Source: Deltaproteobacteria bacterium (lineage in GTDB: Bacteria; Desulfobacterota; Desulfuromonadia; Geobacterales; Pseudopelobacteraceae). Taken from it: DNA of 64,000 nt. Shown here one piece after another: positions 1-8,023 of this stretch. A program made the translations under genes and the position numbers. Below the pieces are notes generated by a model. That model ran no database searches and was not told the DNA's origin. It worked only from the letters and a program-made list of their open reading frames with translations. The stretch is taken from positions 42,300 to 106,299 of the forward strand of contig JAJXYO010000007.1 in the NCBI GenBank assembly GCA_021780495.1, in the 5' to 3' direction. Position 1 is the stretch's first letter. Each line of letters starts with the position of its first letter.

Positions 1-340
1 GGAACGCTTTGGCAACATCGTCCAGGAAGCAAACGACAGTGACCATGAGTGCGAAATCGAAAGCGCCGTCCGGCAGGGGCAACTCTTCCGCCACACCTTC
101 CAGCACTTCAACCCCTCGTTGACGGGCCAACTCTGCCATCCCAGGTGACGGTTCCACACCTATCGCGACGCCAAGGGGCGCTGCAAAGCGGCCTGTACCG
201 ACGCCGATTTCTACGCCACGCTCACCGGCAGGAACTAACGCTCTCAAAGCCTTAAGCTCAGCCTGATAGAGCCCGACGTGCTTGTCAAACCAGGCATCGT
301 ACTTGACAGCCTGTTCATCAAAGGGTGCTATCTTAGCCAT
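1..340 (-). CDS. Class I SAM-dependent methyltransferase (partial, runs off the window)
   Basis: The minus-strand frame opens with ATG at 340-338 and runs to the window edge, giving about 113 residues of N-terminal sequence. It has the order seen in class I methyltransferases: an N-terminal helix (MAKIAPFDEQAVKYDAWF), a glycine-rich SAM-binding loop (VEIGVGTGRFAAPL), an acidic strand end (GVEPSPGM) and a motif II/III region (LPLPDGAFDFALMV). The substrate is not evident; UbiE/Methyltransf_11-type proteins of this build act on small molecules. The start overlaps the stop of the preceding methyltransferase by 8 bases, so it is probably the distal gene of the same transcript. The family call is firm; the function is unknown. 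Confidence 0.8.
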   Translation of the reverse strand, partial: MAKIAPFDEQAVKYDAWFDKHVGLYQAELKALRALVPAGERGVEIGVGTGRFAAPLGVAIGVEPSPGMAELARQRGVEVLEGVAEELPLPDGAFDFALMVTVVCFLDDVAKAF

Positions 341-962
341 TGTTGTTCCCAGCTGCCCCACGGACGGCGCTCTGTTTCCTATCACAGGTAAAGGGTTTTC
401 TGAATACCAACCCATAGTGGTATGGCGGTAGGTCGTAGCGGTTTCGATCATTGAATCGAAACCCGGCTTCTCTTCCCCACTCTATACACTGCTCCGGCCG
501 GGGACGGATCTCCATGGCAGGCCCGCGGGGTGTTGTTGGATCATAGTTCCAGTGAATCACCGCCAGCATGCCATTCGGTTTGAGCACACGCAGCGCCTCT
601 TTCATCAAGGCTACCGGCTCTTCGTGGTGCAGGATATTGAATAGCAGCGCCACATCCATGGAGTTGTCGGCTAGTCCGGTACCGGTGGCGACAAAGTCGC
701 GTAACGTTACCGCCACATTCTTCACCCCGGCATCTCGGCACTTCTGCTGGACTACGGCTGTCATCTCCGGTTCGATATCAAGGGCATGCACGGTACCGGA
801 CACTATCGCGGCGGCCGCAAGGGTAAATGTCCCGTAACCGCACCCGAATTCAACAATATCCTGCAGGCCAGGGTTGAGACCAAAAGTGGCCAGGACCTTA
901 GCTGGCGCGAAAAAACCATCCCACATTTCCTCATCCGGCATCCCGCTGTCACGAACCTTCAT
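333..962 (-). CDS. Class I SAM-dependent methyltransferase
   Basis: This 209-residue protein starts MKVRDSGMPDEEMW. The SAM motif I is VEFGCGYGTFTLAAAA near residue 37, followed by the acidic strand ALDIEPEM and the post-motif strand ALLFNILHHEEP. It resembles UbiE/Methyltransf_25-type enzymes; the substrate cannot be read from sequence. I chose the ATG at 962 rather than the longer frame to 1049, because the longer frame would lie on top of the DsrE-like selenoprotein gene and its extra N-terminus has no family character. The start overlaps that gene's end by 14 bases, which suggests translational coupling. Neighbouring DsrE-like and SQR-like genes hint at a sulfur, selenium or metalloid role, which is inference only. 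Confidence 0.8.
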   Translation of the reverse strand: MKVRDSGMPDEEMWDGFFAPAKVLATFGLNPGLQDIVEFGCGYGTFTLAAAAIVSGTVHALDIEPEMTAVVQQKCRDAGVKNVAVTLRDFVATGTGLADNSMDVALLFNILHHEEPVALMKEALRVLKPNGMLAVIHWNYDPTTPRGPAMEIRPRPEQCIEWGREAGFRFNDRNRYDLPPYHYGLVFRKPFTCDRKQSAVRGAAGNNNG

Positions 963-1230
963 GCGTACCCCCACTGGCCTGTGCCTGCTCAATATACTCC
1001 TGCATCCTGCCCGCCGATGTAGCGATGTCGAGGGGAACCCATGCGTCATTAAGAAAAACGGTTGTAGACGCTCTCAATACGTAGTTGGCGGCTTCCGGAG
1101 AATCTATCAGATATATCGATACGTCAATCTCTTCACCAAAGTGAGCCATCATTTTATTGGCTACAACTGTAGCCATGGCACAACTTGTTCAACCCTTACT
1201 TCCGGTGTGAAATACAACCATTTTCAACAT
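949..1230 (-). CDS. DsrE-like selenoprotein with in-frame UGA (UxxC motif)
   Basis: A strong ribosome binding site (AGGAGG, 5 nt before ATG 1230) starts a 93-residue frame reading MLKMVVFHTGSKG, then UGA at 1191-1189, then T-S-C-A and on through VANKMMAHFGEEIDVSIYLID to a normal stop at 949. If UGA is read as selenocysteine the motif is U-T-S-C, a UxxC redox motif at the end of the first beta strand and loop, where DsrE-fold proteins often place a redox cysteine. A perfect hairpin lies 15 nt behind the UGA. Without read-through there is no ribosome binding site for the ATG at 1176. DsrE-like selenoproteins are known in principle and Geobacter relatives are selenoprotein-rich. It probably handles sulfane sulfur or a metalloid together with the adjacent DsrE-like gene. 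The alternative is a true nonsense mutation from a Cys or Trp codon. Confidence 0.8.
1159..1191 (-). promoter_or_regulatory. Candidate bacterial SECIS element and UGA codon
   Basis: Reading the minus strand, UGA (1191-1189) is followed by 14 nt and then GGCTAC-AGTT-GTAGCC (1174-1159), a perfect 6-bp stem with a 4-nt apical loop. The loop begins 20 nt after the UGA and has a G in its second position. Bacterial SECIS elements bound by SelB are small hairpins just downstream of UGA with a G among the first two loop bases and the loop about 16-37 nt away, so geometry and loop both fit. Binding has not been shown. Confidence 0.7.
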
Positions 1231-1251
1231 GGAAACCTCCTGTTCATGTGG

Positions 1252-1572
1252 CTAAAAGGTAACTACCCGGTCAGATTCCTTGACCAGGGTGTACATCACC
1301 TGCATGGTTGAAGACGGGCAGATTTCAGAACCTTGTGCATCGCGAGACTTGAGACAAGTACCGCACGCCTGAATATTTCCACCAGCTTTAACGAGGCTCT
1401 CTGCCTGGCCACAAATATCGAAGCGCTCATTACTTAAATGTTCCAGTTCAACGCCTTCCGCTGTCAGGAATACGGAGACGGCATCTCCTTCCTTTAACGC
1501 GAAATTGGCAAATCTCATCGCCGTGAATACTTGTTCAGGATTGTTCTGAGTAATGATGACTGCGAGTTTCAT
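1252..1572 (-). CDS. DsrE/DsrF-like family protein
   Basis: This 106-residue protein shows the DsrE fold: a first strand MKLAVIITQNNPEQVFTAMR, a helix, then AVSVFLTAEGVELE, and the late Cys-containing loop NIQACGTCLKSR, whose CxxC resembles that of the YchN/DsrE-like group. It is soluble and cytoplasmic. Proteins of this fold carry sulfur on a conserved cysteine or assemble into hexamers of unknown role. It lies 21 bp upstream of the DsrE-like selenoprotein gene and both have near-identical AAGGAGG/AGGAGG ribosome binding sites, so they are probably made together and may form a hetero-oligomer. Specific function is not known. Confidence 0.8.
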   Translation of the reverse strand: MKLAVIITQNNPEQVFTAMRFANFALKEGDAVSVFLTAEGVELEHLSNERFDICGQAESLVKAGGNIQACGTCLKSRDAQGSEICPSSTMQVMYTLVKESDRVVTF

Positions 1573-1573
1573 G

Positions 1574-2389
1574 CTAAACCTCCTTGATATTGATCAGTGC
1601 GGAGAGAGCCATGGCACAGACTTTCAATGCGGTTTCATGGCCATCGTCGCCACCTTTTTCAAAGTCGTCTTCACGGGTCGCCATGGAGTTTGTAATGTGA
1701 GCAAAGCAGATGACTGGTTTGTTGAGGGCTGCCCCCATCGCCAGCAAGGCAGCGGCTTCCATTTCCACGGAGATGATGCCTTCATCTCGTCGCGCCGAAA
1801 TTAGTTTCTGGGTCTCGCGGAACGGGGCATCAGTTGTCCATGACTTGCCGCATTCATACTTGATGCCAGCATCGGTAAGGATTGTGGTCACTACTTGCAG
1901 CAATGCTGGAGATGCCTGCGCATAGCGTTCTGCAGGCAAATAATGATAGCTTGTACCTTCATCTCGTAATGCTTGCTCGATCAGCAAAAACATCGGAGTC
2001 TGGAGGTTATCGGCAATCAGGCCTGCCGAGGAGATCGTGACGAGTGCCTTGCAGCCCAGGGAGAAGAGTTCTTCGGCCACGAGAACCGCGAATGAAGCGC
2101 CAACAGTACCGCCAATAATTCCATATTCCGTGCCGTTTGCCTGCCAGAGGTAGAGACGGGTATGAAAACAGGGCCATGACGGTTCCAGCTTAGCCTGGCC
2201 GTTTGCCACCAGGTAGTCCACCAGTTCACCGTCAAAATCCAGCAAACACCCTTCCGGTACGGTCAGTGGCGGCAGGTTCTTCTGTATTCTCGCTGACTCA
2301 AGCATATTGCCGGGAAGGAACACCGGTTCGTCAGTATGATTGTGTTCAAAAAGAGGTAAGCTATCATTACCGGACACAGCAGGGTTCAT
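1574..2389 (-). CDS. Nucleoside phosphorylase family protein (PNP/UDP type)
   Basis: The 271-residue protein has the nucleoside phosphorylase-I fold signatures: GIIGGTVGASFAVLVAEELF (phosphate and nucleoside site), LVTISSAGLIADN, the substrate loop SWTTDAPFRETQKL and the signature ISVEMEAAALLAMG. Family members cleave purine or uridine nucleosides with phosphate, or S-adenosylhomocysteine-type nucleosides with water. The motifs are closest to uridine/purine phosphorylase-like enzymes, but base specificity cannot be decided. Its start is backed by AGGAG 5 nt upstream. Placement next to two methyltransferases and DsrE-like proteins could mean clean-up of a nucleoside by-product; that is a guess. 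Confidence 0.85.
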   Translation of the reverse strand: MNPAVSGNDSLPLFEHNHTDEPVFLPGNMLESARIQKNLPPLTVPEGCLLDFDGELVDYLVANGQAKLEPSWPCFHTRLYLWQANGTEYGIIGGTVGASFAVLVAEELFSLGCKALVTISSAGLIADNLQTPMFLLIEQALRDEGTSYHYLPAERYAQASPALLQVVTTILTDAGIKYECGKSWTTDAPFRETQKLISARRDEGIISVEMEAAALLAMGAALNKPVICFAHITNSMATREDDFEKGGDDGHETALKVCAMALSALINIKEV

Positions 2390-2401
2390 CGATACTCCTT
2401 T

Positions 2402-3650
2402 CTAAAAGCCGGCCCTCAGACGCAGATACAGGTTGTCGTCTCTGGTGAGCTGGCCGAATGGGGTAAAATCCTTCTTCCCGAAAAAAACATTCGCCCCGGA
2501 CGTGGCAGACCAACGGTCATTGATCTTGTATGTAACCTCAGGGTTGAGCATCCCGTCCCTATCCGATGGACTGTAAAAACCGACAAATGAAAGTTGCAGT
2601 GTCTGGTAGCGGAGAAATTGGGTCAGGCGTAGAAAAAGAAGATGACGAAGCTCACTCTTGACAGGCGCACCGGCGGGAAGAGTTGCCTTGTATTCTCCAT
2701 AATCCAGCATTTGTTCGAGAAAATACTGGGCCCGGACGGTAAAGTCGCTCCATAATTCGCGCTCGTACCCTAACAGGTACTTCAGGGAGGAGTTTTCAAT
2801 CAGGGGGTTTGAACCTGATCTGTCCTCACGGGAATCGTTGTAACCAAATTCCACGCTCCCGATTCCTCCCAGAAAAGGCCCCCGCAGGCTTGAGCCATAG
2901 GTTGACAGTTTCGGGTAAACCAGCACTCCCTCTGCCGGATCCATTCCGGCGGGCTCCTTAAAAAAACCCCTGAACCCATAGAGGGCGGCCTCATAACTGC
3001 CAAAGTCCCGGTAAATCCGCGTAGCAATCTCAGTGCTTCCCAATGTGAACGAAGGCTTTTTCGCGGAAAGCCTTTCTCCTGATGCAGAGAGTCGACCGGC
3101 AAAGGGGTTGAAGAAGGAGAGCCTCTCCCCGTCCGGGACTTCGCTCGGCGTAAACCGAGGGATAGCAACAATGTCCATAGAAAAGAGGCCGGGATAGATG
3201 CTCAGCTTTGCGGCATCACTTCCAACCTTCAAATATTCCATGTTTCTGCCTACGAAGAAAGAAGTGAAGTCCTTGGGAAACAGGTCGTTGACGAAGATCA
3301 GGTCACCTGTTCCCCACGTGATGATCTGCCGTCCGAGTCGGACGTCGAGGAACGGGAAGGGTGAATGATCAAGGTAGAACTCCCGCAGGTCTGCATCCCC
3401 TTTTTCTCCCACGCCATCTCCGATAAGATCCCCCTTGAGGTAGAGCCGGCTGTCGAGCGGCCCCTCCTGGGAGAGTTCCATTTGCAGCCGTCCCTCACCC
3501 ATTGTGAAGTCCTTGGATTGGCTGGGATTGTCCACCAGCCGTACCCCTGCCGCGCCTTCCATAAATCCGTGAACGGTGAGGGCATAGGCCGGGGGGGCAC
3601 AGTGAAAAGAACAGCCAGGCCCAAAAGGCGATAACCCGGAAAAACTTCAT
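2402..3650 (-). CDS. Outer-membrane beta-barrel protein (DUF1302-like), frameshifted in a poly-C tract
   Basis: The coding sequence starts at ATG 3650-3648, overlapping the upstream stop as ATGA, with a clear signal peptide start (MKFFRVIAFWAWLFFSL). It then breaks at a run of seven C (plus-strand G, 3591-3597). Removing one C restores SLCPPAYALTVHGFMEG and continues into a 386-residue open frame. That frame has alternating amphipathic strands, a conserved DVRLGRQIITWGTGDLIFVN segment and a final C-terminal phenylalanine (YLRLRAGF), typical of BamA-inserted barrels. Genes of this type travel with an MMPL exporter and a LolA-like protein, as here, suggesting a trans-envelope lipid or hydrophobe export system. 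The frameshift may be a sequencing error, a mutation or a slippage switch. Confidence 0.75.
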
Positions 3651-4447
3651 CTGGAAATCTCGCGCGGCAGGTTTTTCAGGGATCTCTCGGTGAAGAGGGA
3701 ATCTGAGAGTCCCTGATTATATTTCACATCGCTGTAGACGACCTCCGTCCGGTGTCCGCTCTGGACGTTTTTCATCGTGCGCCTCATTACGGTAATGAAA
3801 CCCTGAACCGGCTTAACTTCGTTGGCCGTGAAGACTTTGGACAGGCTGCCCCGCTTGTCGTAGTACTCCTCTTTCCACGGAATAAAGCTCCCCTTGTCGA
3901 TCCAGGACAGCTTGTAACCGAAGTCGACACTTTCAGAGGCTTTCGGGACGCTTTTCACTACATAGACATCCTTGCCTTCGTATTTCTCTTCCCGCAACAG
4001 TGAATGATTATCCTCCTCAACAGCCCTCCCCGACACGTCTTCGTAGCTGAAATCGGAACCGACAAAACTGGATCGCTTGTCATTGGCCGCAATTCTCTTG
4101 ACGAGCTTGATGGCCGGGATAAAGAGCCAGCGGTCGGAATCTTTCCGTGGATATTTCCAAACGAGGAAAGTCATATCTCTCACATCGGCGGGTTGATGGA
4201 AGTACATGAAATACTTCTGGTCCCCTCCGGGTTCACCAAAATTTTTTCTCAGCATGGTCAGCTCTCTGATGCGCTCCTGGCCGTCTTTATTGATAAGCTT
4301 CATCATTACCCTGGCCTTGAAGTCCTTGCCCGGATAGAGAAAAGCCGCCTGGGATTTTTTTACGACATCTTCCGCGCCCATCCCGAAGGAAGTAGATGAC
4401 AGAAACAGCGACATTGCAATCGATGCTGCGACAAACAGGGTTCTCAT
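3647..4447 (-). CDS. Outer membrane lipoprotein-sorting protein (LolA-like)
   Basis: The 266-residue protein has a Sec signal peptide (MRTLFVAASIAMSLFLSSTS). The mature part shows the LolA/LolB-type half-barrel pattern: repeated strands such as ARVMMKLINKDGQERIREL, KYFMYFHQPADVRDMTFLVW, RWLFIPAIKLVKRI and a late GFITVMRRTMKN. This large LolA-like group is predicted to bind a hydrophobic ligand in the periplasm. The gene overlaps the upstream exporter by 4 bases and the downstream barrel by 4 bases (ATGA both times), so the three are translationally coupled and probably act as inner-membrane pump, periplasmic carrier and outer-membrane partner. The ligand is unknown. Confidence 0.8.
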   Translation of the reverse strand: MRTLFVAASIAMSLFLSSTSFGMGAEDVVKKSQAAFLYPGKDFKARVMMKLINKDGQERIRELTMLRKNFGEPGGDQKYFMYFHQPADVRDMTFLVWKYPRKDSDRWLFIPAIKLVKRIAANDKRSSFVGSDFSYEDVSGRAVEEDNHSLLREEKYEGKDVYVVKSVPKASESVDFGYKLSWIDKGSFIPWKEEYYDKRGSLSKVFTANEVKPVQGFITVMRRTMKNVQSGHRTEVVYSDVKYNQGLSDSLFTERSLKNLPREISR

Positions 4448-6747
4448 TTGGTGCCTCCTTTGATAAGCCAGCGTTGCGTGAGGGTAATCAGCGCGGGGAG
4501 ATAAATAATTGTCATTAGGGAGCTCAGGAGCATCATGGTGACGATGAACGCGCCGACGGTGATATACGGCGTAAGCGGGGCAAAGAGCATCACCGCGAAG
4601 GATGCCGCGAAGAGAATGGCATTGCGCATGATCCCTTTGCCTGGCCTGGCGGCGGTCCAGAGAAGCGCCTCGCTGACATCCTCATCCGGGGTTGCAGCCA
4701 TTCTCTGTCTGAATCTGCTCACAAAGTGGATCGCGAAATCGACCGCCATGCCGAGAGAGAGGCACGACAACACGGATATCGGCATGTCGAAGTCTTTGCC
4801 GACGAAACCGATTACACCGTAAATAAGGACGATGGTGAAGAGGAGCGGCATATACCCGATAACGGCCCACTTGATCGACCGGAAGTCAAGGGCAAGGATG
4901 AGCAGCACCGCTATCAAGGCAAGGATAAAGCCTTTCACCATGTCCCACAGCACTTCATGGTTCCAGATCATGTTGAAATAGGCGATTCCCGCGGGCTTCA
5001 ATTCCATGGCGATGGGATGGGCCTTCTTATAATCGTCCACGGCCCTGATTACCGTCTCCATGGCCTTGGCGTCCCAGGTCTTGAGCTGGACCCAGATGTT
5101 TGCCTTTTTGAACGAAGAGTCCACCACGTTGTCGAGGTCTGACGGCTTGGCCGACATGCTGAACAGGAAGAGATACTGGCCGACTGCATCCTTTGAGTCA
5201 GGGATGACATCGTATCTGGGGTCGTCATCGTGGAGGACACGGTTTATCCTCTTGACGTAATCGGCCACCGAGAAGGTCTTGCCGACAACGGGTAGCTTTT
5301 CGAGGTGGCGTTGGAGACCTTCCAGATATCTCATTGTTTCGGGGTTCTTGACGAAGTCATCCTCCTTTGAAATGCCGACAACATAGCCGAGCGAGGTGCC
5401 GCCAAGCGATTTGTTGATCTCACGGTCCGCCACCCTGACTTCACTCCCCTTCTTGAACCATTCCACCATGTTGTTGTTCACGGTGATCCGGGAGATTCCG
5501 ATGAGAGCTATCAGCAGCAGGGCAAAGCCGACCAGCACCGTGGACTTCGGGTGATGGGTCCCGAAACCGGCAAGTTTCCGGAGAAATCGCGAGGTTCCGT
5601 TGAGGCCGACATCCTCGGCTTCGGCGATTCTACTGATTTTTTCATCTTTCACGAAGGTGAACATCGCCGGGATGAAGCTGAAGCTCAAAAGCCTCAGGGA
5701 TAAGGTGCCGAAAACGACCACGCCGCCAAATACCTTTACGGGAATAATATTCATGAACAGCAGTACGGCGAATCCAGCTGCGGTCGCCAGCGCGGTGTAA
5801 CGCACCGGCCTCCCTACCGCCTGCATCGTCTCGATGATTGCCGTTCTTTTGTCTTTCTTCTCCCGGTAGCGGAAATAGAACTCGTTGAAAATATGGATGC
5901 TGTCGGTGGCGATCGCCATCAGAAAGACGGGAGCCATCGAGGTCATGATATGGACCGGAAAGCCAAGCCCGATCAGGAGTCCCATGCTCCAGACGATGCT
6001 GATCATGGCATCCATCATTAGGGTGACAGAGAGGAATAAGTCCCGGAACATCAGGTATCTGACCAGCAGCATGACACAACCCGCGATGGGGGCGAAGATG
6101 GCCATCAGCTTGAACATCTCCGCGCCGAAGGTGTCCCTGGCAACTGGATCCCCGGCTATGTAATATTTTTCGTCCCCCTTTTCCCTCTTGGCGATTTCTC
6201 TGATTTTGTCGGCGATCTCTTTGCCGTTAGCCCCTTTTTCAAGTGGCGCGTAAATGGCGGTCGTCTTGCCGTCCGGTGATATGATCCGATTTATGAAAAG
6301 GGGACTTTCGAAGAGCTGCTTGCGGAGTGCGGTTATCTCCGCCTCATTCTTCGGGGTCTGAGTCATGAGCGGCGCAACCCGCAACGTTCCAGCATCAGCC
6401 GTCACATTGGTGATGGTGGGAAAGCTGCTCACATCCCGCGCCGCAACACCCTTGATAGCGAGAATGTCATCGGTGATGCGCCGGATTTTTTCGAGCGTCC
6501 CTGGGTTCAGAATACCCTTATCGTTGACCACGCCGAGAACGATTGTGTCCTCATAGAGGCCGAAGGTCTTGTCCACCTCGTCATTCCATACCCTTACGTC
6601 CGAGGTTGCTGGAAGCATGTTCTTCGGATTCGTGTCGGTCTTGATCTTCGTGAACTGGGTCATGAAGAGAACGGTTACAAATATCGTCAGGAATACGACC
6701 AGCTTCGGATGATCCACCGAGAATTCCACAAGAGAAAATTTCTTCAC
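4444..6747 (-). CDS. RND/MMPL-family exporter
   Basis: At 767 residues the protein has the size and layout of HAE3/MMPL-type RND exporters: a short cytoplasmic start, TM1 near residues 14-32, a periplasmic loop, a block of membrane segments near 215-365 (including MLLVRYLMFRDLFLSVTLMM), a second halved repeat starting at KSTVLVGFALLLIALIGISR, and a final membrane block from about 615. The Asp-containing segment FDMPISVLSCLSLGMAVDFA matches the proton-relay transmembrane helix. The start is GTG with a G-rich ribosome site. Related exporters move hopanoids, lipids or other hydrophobic molecules. It sits 13 bp after the SQR-like gene and overlaps the LolA-like gene. Confidence 0.88.
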   Translation of the reverse strand: MKKFSLVEFSVDHPKLVVFLTIFVTVLFMTQFTKIKTDTNPKNMLPATSDVRVWNDEVDKTFGLYEDTIVLGVVNDKGILNPGTLEKIRRITDDILAIKGVAARDVSSFPTITNVTADAGTLRVAPLMTQTPKNEAEITALRKQLFESPLFINRIISPDGKTTAIYAPLEKGANGKEIADKIREIAKREKGDEKYYIAGDPVARDTFGAEMFKLMAIFAPIAGCVMLLVRYLMFRDLFLSVTLMMDAMISIVWSMGLLIGLGFPVHIMTSMAPVFLMAIATDSIHIFNEFYFRYREKKDKRTAIIETMQAVGRPVRYTALATAAGFAVLLFMNIIPVKVFGGVVVFGTLSLRLLSFSFIPAMFTFVKDEKISRIAEAEDVGLNGTSRFLRKLAGFGTHHPKSTVLVGFALLLIALIGISRITVNNNMVEWFKKGSEVRVADREINKSLGGTSLGYVVGISKEDDFVKNPETMRYLEGLQRHLEKLPVVGKTFSVADYVKRINRVLHDDDPRYDVIPDSKDAVGQYLFLFSMSAKPSDLDNVVDSSFKKANIWVQLKTWDAKAMETVIRAVDDYKKAHPIAMELKPAGIAYFNMIWNHEVLWDMVKGFILALIAVLLILALDFRSIKWAVIGYMPLLFTIVLIYGVIGFVGKDFDMPISVLSCLSLGMAVDFAIHFVSRFRQRMAATPDEDVSEALLWTAARPGKGIMRNAILFAASFAVMLFAPLTPYITVGAFIVTMMLLSSLMTIIYLPALITLTQRWLIKGGTK

Positions 6748-6760
6748 CTATCCCCCCCTA

Positions 6761-7948
6761 CTACGGCAAATTACTCAAGCCGTGCTTCATTTTGTAAATG
6801 AAATACCGCTCAAACGCTACCTTGAGCCACTTAGCCCAAACCCCTTTTTTGGTGTACGATTCCTGCCGCGGCGGGAGCAGCGGAGATGCCTTCATGAACG
6901 CAGCGGTTCTCCCCATGTCCAGGATGCAGAGGACCTCCATCTCCTCCGGTGAAGGGGGAGTCGTTCCTTTTATCTCGGAATAGATCGTTGCAGCGGCGGC
7001 TTTTGCCATGCGAACGGTCATGAATCCTGTCTTCGGCACACCTACCGGCACCGGTGTCGGCTCCGGCGGCGCAATCGCAATAGCGACGCCAATGGCAAAG
7101 ATATTCTTGTACTTCGTATGCCGGTAATTTCCATCAACGGGGATGAACCCACGTGGGTTGCCGAGCGCGGCGACAGCGGGCACTCCTTTAAATGGCGGGG
7201 CTATCATCGCCAGCTTGAAAGGGATCTTAGCCCCATCCTTGAGCTTTATCTCGCCCGGCGTGACCTCCTCAATCGATTGACAGACGATCGACTTGATATC
7301 CCGCTCGGCAAACTCATCCTCGAAGAAACGCTTGGAATTACCGAGGCCGCCCACCCCCATGTGTCCTATATACGGCTCGGAGGTGAGGTAGAGGATCGGG
7401 ACCTTATGGCGCATCTTTCTCCTGCGGAGTTCATCGTCCATTTCGAATGCCAGTTCGTAAGACGGCCCGAAACAGCTTACCATCTGGGACGACCCGACAA
7501 CGACGGGCCCCGGCGACTCAAGCACCTTTCGCCAGCTTTCCCCTGTTCCGACGGCATGATCCAGCGTAAATGAACAGTCGGTGAACCCCTTATCCGGGCC
7601 GAGGCCAGGTATCTCGTCGAAGGAAAGGTGTGGACCTGTCGCAATTACAAGATAATCGTATGGGATCTCCTTTGTGGCGGTGTAAACCTTCGCGGTCTCC
7701 GCATCCACCTCCCGCGCTGCCTCGTGAAGAAATGTGATGCCTTTCCGTTTCAGAATCTCCCCCACTCTCAGCGAGATGTCACCAGGCATCCGCCACCCCA
7801 TGACAAGCCACGGCAGGGAGGGCAAAAAGACAAACCGGTCATCCTCACTGATGACGGTGATATCCACGTCTTTTCCACAAAGGCGCTGTAACTCGAAAGC
7901 TGCGGTCAAGCCGCCAAACGAACCGCCAATAATTGTTATTCTCGTCAT
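6761..7948 (-). CDS. Sulfide:quinone oxidoreductase-like FAD protein
   Basis: The 395-residue protein has the N-terminal FAD dinucleotide-binding motif ITIIGGSFGGLTAAFEL, the second nucleotide motif VIATGPHLSFDEIPGLG, and a late FAD segment KNIFAIGVAIAIAPPEPTP. Cysteines fall at about 125, 159 (in SCFGPSYE) and 341 (VLCILDMG), the spacing of the three redox cysteines of sulfide:quinone reductases. The C-terminal end (FERYFIYKMKHG) is the amphipathic membrane-binding part typical of the family. It probably oxidises sulfide or a persulfide and feeds electrons to the quinone pool at the inner membrane. It lies 75 bp downstream of the ArsR-rhodanese regulator and heads the exporter genes. NDH-2 or another flavoprotein of the same fold is the main alternative. 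Confidence 0.8.
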   Translation of the reverse strand: MTRITIIGGSFGGLTAAFELQRLCGKDVDITVISEDDRFVFLPSLPWLVMGWRMPGDISLRVGEILKRKGITFLHEAAREVDAETAKVYTATKEIPYDYLVIATGPHLSFDEIPGLGPDKGFTDCSFTLDHAVGTGESWRKVLESPGPVVVGSSQMVSCFGPSYELAFEMDDELRRRKMRHKVPILYLTSEPYIGHMGVGGLGNSKRFFEDEFAERDIKSIVCQSIEEVTPGEIKLKDGAKIPFKLAMIAPPFKGVPAVAALGNPRGFIPVDGNYRHTKYKNIFAIGVAIAIAPPEPTPVPVGVPKTGFMTVRMAKAAAATIYSEIKGTTPPSPEEMEVLCILDMGRTAAFMKASPLLPPRQESYTKKGVWAKWLKVAFERYFIYKMKHGLSNLP

Positions 7949-8023
7949 GTTGATGAACCTCTATAAATCAGGAATCTTCCTTCTCCCGGTTGATCTTTCA
8001 TGTCAGTTGCTCCTTATGTCCGC

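Noticed and set aside
1..962. The two methyltransferases as the missing DISARM methylase
   Set aside because: They have small-molecule class I motifs, no DNA-methylase DPPY, NPPY or PCQ motif, and lie about 26 kb away in a different operon.
333..1049. Longer version of the second methyltransferase starting at 1049
   Set aside because: The extra 29 residues have no family character and would cover the end of the DsrE-like selenoprotein gene; ATG 962 gives a normal start.
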